A DNA stretch of 64,000 nt, from positions 124,001 through 188,000 of the forward strand of contig NZ_LECT01000043.1 in assembly GCF_001027925.1 (NCBI RefSeq). Reading direction: 5' to 3'. The stretch's first letter is position 1. Every line of letters starts with the position of its first letter. The translations under genes were made by a program, and so were the position numbers. Origin of the DNA: Rhodopirellula islandica. Its GTDB lineage: Bacteria; Planctomycetota; Planctomycetia; Pirellulales; Pirellulaceae. The notes under the pieces were generated by a model that worked only from the letters and a program-made list of their open reading frames with translations, was not told the origin of the DNA and ran no database searches. This document shows, in pieces, positions 59,557 through 64,000 of this stretch.

Positions 59557-61071
59557 ATGGATAGAATCAAGAAGCTAGAAGCAACCTCCCAGAATGCTAC
59601 CAACAGAAAGAATTCCGCGTGGGGACTGATTGACTACGGGGCACAAGCGGCCTCCGTAATATGCCTCACCCCCCTCCTGCTGCGAGAATTAGGCGACAGC
59701 GCCTTCGGAATGCTCGTTATCGCGACGACCATCATGGGACTAAACGGAATGCTCTCGCTGGGACTTGGACCGGCAGCGCAGCATTTTGTTGCCAAATACC
59801 GTCATTCAAACGAATCCAAATCGAAACTGAAACTAGTTGTTGAAACGTCACTGATAGCAAATCTGATTTTCGGGATCGCATCTTGCACCACAATCATCTT
59901 ATGCACTGAAGCGGTTTCGCGTCTGTATCCACATCCGGCGAATGCACCTCCCAACGAACTCGCTTTCATCATTCGATTAGCCGCATTCGGACTTCCCTTC
60001 GTCTTCGTTGTCAACACAATCGACAATTCACTGAAGGGATTCGAGCGGTTCGAACTGTCTGTTCCGCTTTCAGCAATAGCACGAATCGGAACTGCGGTCT
60101 CGCAAATCTCCCTTGTCCTTTTAGGATTTGAACTCGCTGCGATTGTCTTTGCCGCTGTTGCATTCAAAGGTATACAAGCCATCCTCGGAGTGATCGTTTT
60201 AAAACGCTGGGCGCTCCCCGAGCTTAGTATTCTCCCTTCATTCTCTTGGGACGAGTTTCGAAATTTCGTTTCCTACGGAGTCTACATCTGGCTCAATTCA
60301 ATGGTTGCTACCGCTCGAAGTTCGGGTGAGATATTGATACTTGCATCCATCCTTGGACCAACTGCACTGACCCTCTATGCAGTTCCATCCAGAGTGCTCA
60401 CCCAAGTCCACCTCATGCTTTCGAGTGCGTTCGCCTATCTATTCCCGTTCGCAACGAAATTGATCCAGTCAGGCGACACTCAAAGGGTGCACGAGGTCTA
60501 CTCGAACGCAACTCGCTATCTCTGCACACTAAGCGGTCTGGCAATCCCCCCGCTTGCTATCGGATGCGGGCCTTTGCTTGCTCTCTGGATCGAAGCTGAT
60601 CGCGCCGAAAAAATCCAACCTATCTTTCAACTGCTAGCCATTCGCTACGCCGTCTACCCGTTGAGCATACTGACCAGCAACTTGCTGATGGCATCCAATA
60701 AGACGCGTGCCATGACCATCATCGCCACCGCCAACACAGTGACAATTCTCCCCTTCAGCGCAGGGCTTGCCTACTTCTATGGAGCGGAAGGTGCTGCTGC
60801 GGCACAGTTGCTAGTTCTCGCCCCGATCCTATTCAATCGCTTCTTTGTCGAAAAGACACTTTTCGGATCCGCGAGCGCCAACACGGTGGCTTTGCCGGTT
60901 TTGCTCCTGGTCGTACCGCTCACTTGTTTTCTACTCTTGGTGGACCTACCAGTGGACTACCCACTCATCCCCACGGCCATCGCCTCAACATGCACCGGCC
61001 TCATCTGCGGTGGCATTTGCTGGATTGCAACCAGCCAACTGATTCCAAAAACAGGGGCCGAGGCGGCCTAA
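59557..61071 (+). CDS. Polysaccharide flippase (Wzx/MOP superfamily)
   Basis: A 504-residue membrane protein with about twelve to fourteen helices. The N-terminal NSAWGLIDYGAQAASVICLT and LLRELGDSAFGMLVIATTIM (given in parts) is the typical start of the polysaccharide biosynthesis protein family. It includes FRNFVSYGVYIWLNSMVATA and ILASILGPTALTLYAVPSRV. Such proteins flip lipid-linked sugar repeats across the inner membrane. The next gene starts 20 bp after the stop. Confidence 0.9.
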   Translation: MDRIKKLEATSQNATNRKNSAWGLIDYGAQAASVICLTPLLLRELGDSAFGMLVIATTIMGLNGMLSLGLGPAAQHFVAKYRHSNESKSKLKLVVETSLIANLIFGIASCTTIILCTEAVSRLYPHPANAPPNELAFIIRLAAFGLPFVFVVNTIDNSLKGFERFELSVPLSAIARIGTAVSQISLVLLGFELAAIVFAAVAFKGIQAILGVIVLKRWALPELSILPSFSWDEFRNFVSYGVYIWLNSMVATARSSGEILILASILGPTALTLYAVPSRVLTQVHLMLSSAFAYLFPFATKLIQSGDTQRVHEVYSNATRYLCTLSGLAIPPLAIGCGPLLALWIEADRAEKIQPIFQLLAIRYAVYPLSILTSNLLMASNKTRAMTIIATANTVTILPFSAGLAYFYGAEGAAAAQLLVLAPILFNRFFVEKTLFGSASANTVALPVLLLVVPLTCFLLLVDLPVDYPLIPTAIASTCTGLICGGICWIATSQLIPKTGAEAA

Positions 61072-61091
61072 AAGAAACGCCCCCTTCCACA

Positions 61092-61802
61092 ATGCCTTCG
61101 CAAGAACACGCCCCTGACATGCACCGCAACGAGAAACGCTCAAAGCAGATCATTGCAATCGCGGCAAAAAGGCACCACGAGAGACTGGCACTCACCAGTT
61201 CATTTCAAACACAAAGCATTCCGCTACTCCATCTGGTCAGCCAGATTTGCCCCACCACACCCGTCCTATTCCTCGACACCGGTTTTCATTTCGCCGAAAC
61301 ATTGGCGTTTAAATCCGAAATCCAAGAGGTTCTCGGACTCAACATCGTCGACCTAAAACCACTTTCGGGACAAGCCGAAGGGCAAAGCAAAAACCAACAG
61401 TTGCCATCCTCCGACCCAAACCTGTGCTGCCACCTGAACAAAGTCGAACCACTCCAAAATGAGCTCAAAAACTTTGACGCTTGGATCACCGGAATACGCC
61501 GCGACCAAACGAGCCAACGAAGCAAGTCAAAAGTTGTATCCACCCAGAACAATGGAACAGTCAAAATTTGCCCGATGTTGAACTGGTCGAAAGAGGACAT
61601 CGAAACGTACATCGCGAAACACTCGCTCCCGAGGCACCCGCTTCACGAAGCAGGTTTTGCTAGCATTGGCTGTGCTCCGTGCACCGCGCTCCCATCCACA
61701 AACGACGCTCGTTCAGGCCGATGGGCAGGCACCTCCAAAACAGAATGTGGCTTGCACCTCGACCCCAAGCCACCCATTCACTCCAGATCGGAAAACTCAT
61801 GA
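61092..61802 (+). CDS. cysH: APS reductase (adenylyl-sulfate reductase, CysH type)
   Basis: About 236 residues. It reduces adenylyl sulfate to sulfite using thioredoxin-type electrons and a [4Fe-4S] cluster. The PP-loop-like SSFQTQSIPLLHLVSQI is followed by VLFLDTGFHFAET. The four cluster cysteines are present, C112/C113 in LCCHLNKVEP and C194/C197 in GCAPCT, marking the APS rather than PAPS form. The catalytic C219 lies in RWAGTSKTECGLH. The motifs look intact. It is translationally coupled (ATGA) to the next gene and sits in a polysaccharide operon, an unusual place for an assimilatory enzyme. Confidence 0.92.
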   Translation: MPSQEHAPDMHRNEKRSKQIIAIAAKRHHERLALTSSFQTQSIPLLHLVSQICPTTPVLFLDTGFHFAETLAFKSEIQEVLGLNIVDLKPLSGQAEGQSKNQQLPSSDPNLCCHLNKVEPLQNELKNFDAWITGIRRDQTSQRSKSKVVSTQNNGTVKICPMLNWSKEDIETYIAKHSLPRHPLHEAGFASIGCAPCTALPSTNDARSGRWAGTSKTECGLHLDPKPPIHSRSENS

Positions 61803-63265
61803 AACTATTGATCTATGGAATCGACGGCGGTGATCTCGCCATTATGAAGAAATTCGAAATGCCATTCCTTCATAGGTTCCTGAAGGAGAACAACAGCATC
61901 GAACTGACTTCCGATCTGATCAATCGTGGCTGGGTCGAAATTCTTACTGGAAAGCCCGGCGACGAAACCGGAGGCTTCTACATGGCCCCGTTGCTCGATG
62001 GCACCCACCGTTGCTCGACAAGTTTCCGAATGTCACAACTATCGGACCGAGACGACATACGTCCGCTGTGGACAATTTTCGAAGAACGAAAACTTCCTTA
62101 CCTGATCATGAACGTCCCGACGACGACACCGGTACCGCCTGTGAAACACGGAATCGTCATCGGTAGCGCAGGCGGTGGACTGAACAAGATCAATGGAATT
62201 CCGCCGGAACTTGTTTCAGACCCTTCAGTCATACCGATATTAGAGGCCAACGACTACATCGTTGACATACGAATCCCAAACGCAGATTACGAGAACACAG
62301 CCGACATGCTGGACGACCTCGTTGTCATGGAAGAACGCAGAACCAATTGCTTTCTACAAATATGCAAAGAACGCGATCTTGCTGCCGGATTCCTCTGCAA
62401 TAGAGGTACAACGATTATTGAATACCTTGCTCGAAGCGAAATTGAAAGCTACACAACGCTTCCCACAACCGAAGAAACAACGGGTACGCGCTATGAAATG
62501 AGCTGGATTCACAAAAAACTGCAAGAGCACTTCTACATGCTCGACAAACAAATTGAGCGTCTCTACACGGAACTGAATCCTGAACACTTCATTATCACCG
62601 CGGATCATGGGAACGCCCCTCACAAGTACCGAGCGAACATCTCGCACTTCCTAAAAGACCACAACTACCTCCAGACAAAGAAAACCAGCGCAACCCTCAA
62701 TGCGTTGCGCAAACTAAAACACACCCTTCGCCTCGGTTCCGCCACCGGAAAAGTACTCAGCAAACTCCCAACCGCGCGTACACTCCTATCCAACACCGAC
62801 TGGAAGAAGACACTGGCATTTGGAAGCACCTATATTCCAGGGATATTCATCAATGACCGACAACGTTTCTCTGGCCCGGTAGATGACAATGAACTTCCCA
62901 GCCTAGTAGACGAAATTGTCCGCACGTTCAACCAACTGGATACGTCAGAACGCAAGGGCCTTTTGGCGACCGCATACAGACGGCATTTCTCCGGCCCAGA
63001 ATCAGTCCGTCTGCCCGATATAAAATTCCAGAATAGCGAAGGAATCTTTTTCGATGAGACTGTCTCAAAATTGATTGCTGAGAACCCAAACTACGGTGAT
63101 GTCCCAAAATCTCTACGATCAGTAAATCACGCCGCATTTACTGGAGACAAAGGTGCCAGTCCGATTTGCGTCCTTACATCCAGCACAAAACACCTGATAG
63201 AAGACACTGACCCTCGCGATTTGACGCTGGTCTACCGGTTGGCTGACAGGGCCACAAAATGCTAG
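61799..63265 (+). CDS. Alkaline-phosphatase-superfamily protein (type I phosphodiesterase/NPP-like)
   Basis: About 488 residues from the ATG at 61799. The N-terminus MKLLIYGIDGGDLAIMKKFE has the metal-binding Asp (D9), and HFIITADHGNAPHKYRANIS has the Asp-His pair, both typical of type I phosphodiesterase / phosphopentomutase-like enzymes. The expected nucleophile segment reads LINRGWVEILTGKPGDETGG, with Ile-Asn where a Thr or Ser is normal. No signal peptide is seen, so it acts in the cytoplasm. Possible targets are nucleotides, phosphorylated or sulfated sugars; context gives no more. It overlaps both neighbours. Confidence 0.78.
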   Translation: MKLLIYGIDGGDLAIMKKFEMPFLHRFLKENNSIELTSDLINRGWVEILTGKPGDETGGFYMAPLLDGTHRCSTSFRMSQLSDRDDIRPLWTIFEERKLPYLIMNVPTTTPVPPVKHGIVIGSAGGGLNKINGIPPELVSDPSVIPILEANDYIVDIRIPNADYENTADMLDDLVVMEERRTNCFLQICKERDLAAGFLCNRGTTIIEYLARSEIESYTTLPTTEETTGTRYEMSWIHKKLQEHFYMLDKQIERLYTELNPEHFIITADHGNAPHKYRANISHFLKDHNYLQTKKTSATLNALRKLKHTLRLGSATGKVLSKLPTARTLLSNTDWKKTLAFGSTYIPGIFINDRQRFSGPVDDNELPSLVDEIVRTFNQLDTSERKGLLATAYRRHFSGPESVRLPDIKFQNSEGIFFDETVSKLIAENPNYGDVPKSLRSVNHAAFTGDKGASPICVLTSSTKHLIEDTDPRDLTLVYRLADRATKC

Positions 63266-63846
63266 TACGCCAAATCTTTCATACGACGAAAGAAAAGGTT
63301 CAACGCACCATCTGCCTGCGTCGACTTTGTCGCGAAAACACTGTGCAAATTGGAAACCCCGTTAAGATCAACTGGAAGAACATCCACGCAAGCGGACAAA
63401 ACCAACTAGTCTTTGGGGATTTTTCGATCTGTCTCGGGACAATCAGTTGCCAGAAACAAGAGTCAGGTTTCGCAATCGGCGAGCGGAGTTTTGTCGGGGT
63501 CCGCTCTACCATCGTATCAACATCTCACGTCTCAATTGGAAACGACGTACTCATTGCCCATGACTGTTACATTACAGACACGGACGGACACTCGCTTTCA
63601 CCTGCGGTACGGGCAAAGGACATCCCCAACCGATGGAACAATTTCAAGGACTGGACGGTGGTTGATTCAAAACCCATTACGATCTGTGAAAACGTTTGGA
63701 TAGGCCCGCGCGTCGTCGTGCTAAAAGGTGTTCAAATCGGAAAAGGCTCGGTCATTTGCGCCGGAAGTGTTGTAACCAAGTCGATACCTGAGATGACTAT
63801 TGCGGCAGGAGTTCCTGCAAAACCCATTCGTTCGGTAGACACATGA
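63259..63846 (+). CDS. Hexapeptide-repeat acyltransferase (WcaF/maltose acetyltransferase-like)
   Basis: A 195-residue left-handed beta-helix protein. Hexapeptide turns include FAIGERSFVGVRSTIVSTS, VSIGNDVLIAHDCYI, ITICENVWIGPRVVVLKGV and QIGKGSVICAGSVVTKSIP, ending AAGVPAKPIR. The His in IAHDCYITDTDGHS corresponds to the catalytic region of sugar O-acetyltransferases. It probably acetylates a polysaccharide sugar. Start overlaps the previous gene by 7 bp and its stop overlaps the next by ATGA. Confidence 0.9.
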   Translation: MLVRQIFHTTKEKVQRTICLRRLCRENTVQIGNPVKINWKNIHASGQNQLVFGDFSICLGTISCQKQESGFAIGERSFVGVRSTIVSTSHVSIGNDVLIAHDCYITDTDGHSLSPAVRAKDIPNRWNNFKDWTVVDSKPITICENVWIGPRVVVLKGVQIGKGSVICAGSVVTKSIPEMTIAAGVPAKPIRSVDT

Positions 63847-64000
63847 CAATTGGTATCCTCACATTCCACGACGGACCAAATCATGGCGCGTTCCTGCAAG
63901 CATGGTCAACGCTCCAGACATTGCGAAGTGCTGGACACGACGCTCATATCATCAACTACAAAAACCCTGAACACCAACAAATGGAGAGGCCGTTCAAAGC
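63843..64000 (+). CDS. Polysaccharide pyruvyl transferase, N-terminal part (runs off window)
   Basis: The start ATG at 63843 overlaps the previous stop. The first 52 residues, with MTIGILTFHDGPNHGAFLQA then STLQTLRSAGHDAHIINY, match the N-terminus of the pyruvyl transferase family, which adds ketal-linked pyruvate to polysaccharide sugars using phosphoenolpyruvate. The rest of the gene is outside the window. Confidence 0.8.
   Translation, partial: MTIGILTFHDGPNHGAFLQAWSTLQTLRSAGHDAHIINYKNPEHQQMERPFK

Noticed and set aside
59256-59564. 102-codon forward frame before the flippase
   Set aside because: No recognisable domain, His/Pro-rich composition and overlap with the flippase start.

Overview
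The window looks like chromosomal DNA of a planctomycete of the Pirellulaceae, most likely Rhodopirellula or a close relative. The evidence is a moderately high GC content, a sulfatase of the type abundant in these bacteria, a PVC-type dehydrogenase / haem-binding giant protein, a PEP-CTERM protein, a planctomycete-type bacterial microcompartment (BMC) locus, weak or absent Shine-Dalgarno signals, and many short palindromic intergenic repeats. No rRNA, tRNA, CRISPR array or complete insertion sequence was recognised.

Layout. 1-9.6 kb is core and housekeeping: the 5' end of glgB, a degenerate RNase H-like protein, coaX-obg, gap with a good intrinsic terminator, a methyltransferase, a PEP-CTERM protein, an OmpR-type regulator and TatD. 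10-17 kb holds a secreted sulfatase and a 1581-residue fusion (inactive-looking SGNH domain, dehydrogenase propeller, HEAT-like region, cupredoxin, cytochrome c). 17-22 kb has a tandem repeat, a large secreted planctomycete protein, a DMT transporter and a conserved hypothetical. 22-31 kb is a full BMC operon with DeoR regulator, PduL, two BMC-H and three BMC-P shell proteins, acetate kinase, CoA-acylating aldehyde dehydrogenase, class II aldolase, lactate/malate dehydrogenase and one unrecognised cargo-like protein. It fits the planctomycete/verrucomicrobial organelle for fucose and rhamnose breakdown: aldolase makes lactaldehyde, the aldehyde dehydrogenase makes lactyl-CoA, PduL makes lactyl-phosphate, and the kinase yields ATP and lactate. 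31-47 kb has DUF1015, argC, a translationally coupled binding protein / histidine kinase / response regulator set, rpsA, a LacI regulator, a DUF389 membrane protein with nagB, an HD-domain protein and a zinc-ribbon membrane protein.

48-64 kb is a cell-surface polysaccharide region. First come nucleotide-sugar genes (fcl, a UDP-sugar dehydrogenase, gmd, rmlB), each separated by repeat-rich gaps. From about 53.7 kb base composition and codon use become visibly more AT-rich: glycosyltransferases, an FkbM methyltransferase, an O-antigen ligase/polymerase-like protein and a flippase. The flippase is followed by a tightly coupled run of an APS reductase (CysH), an alkaline-phosphatase-superfamily protein, a hexapeptide acyltransferase and a polysaccharide pyruvyl transferase that runs off the end.

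Most striking: the BMC locus with its unknown encapsulation-peptide protein, a complete APS reductase inside a polysaccharide operon, a solute-binding protein fused by operon to a two-component system without an ABC transporter, two 127-bp elements with terminal inverted repeats just upstream of genes, and a repeat-like in-frame insertion inside rmlB.
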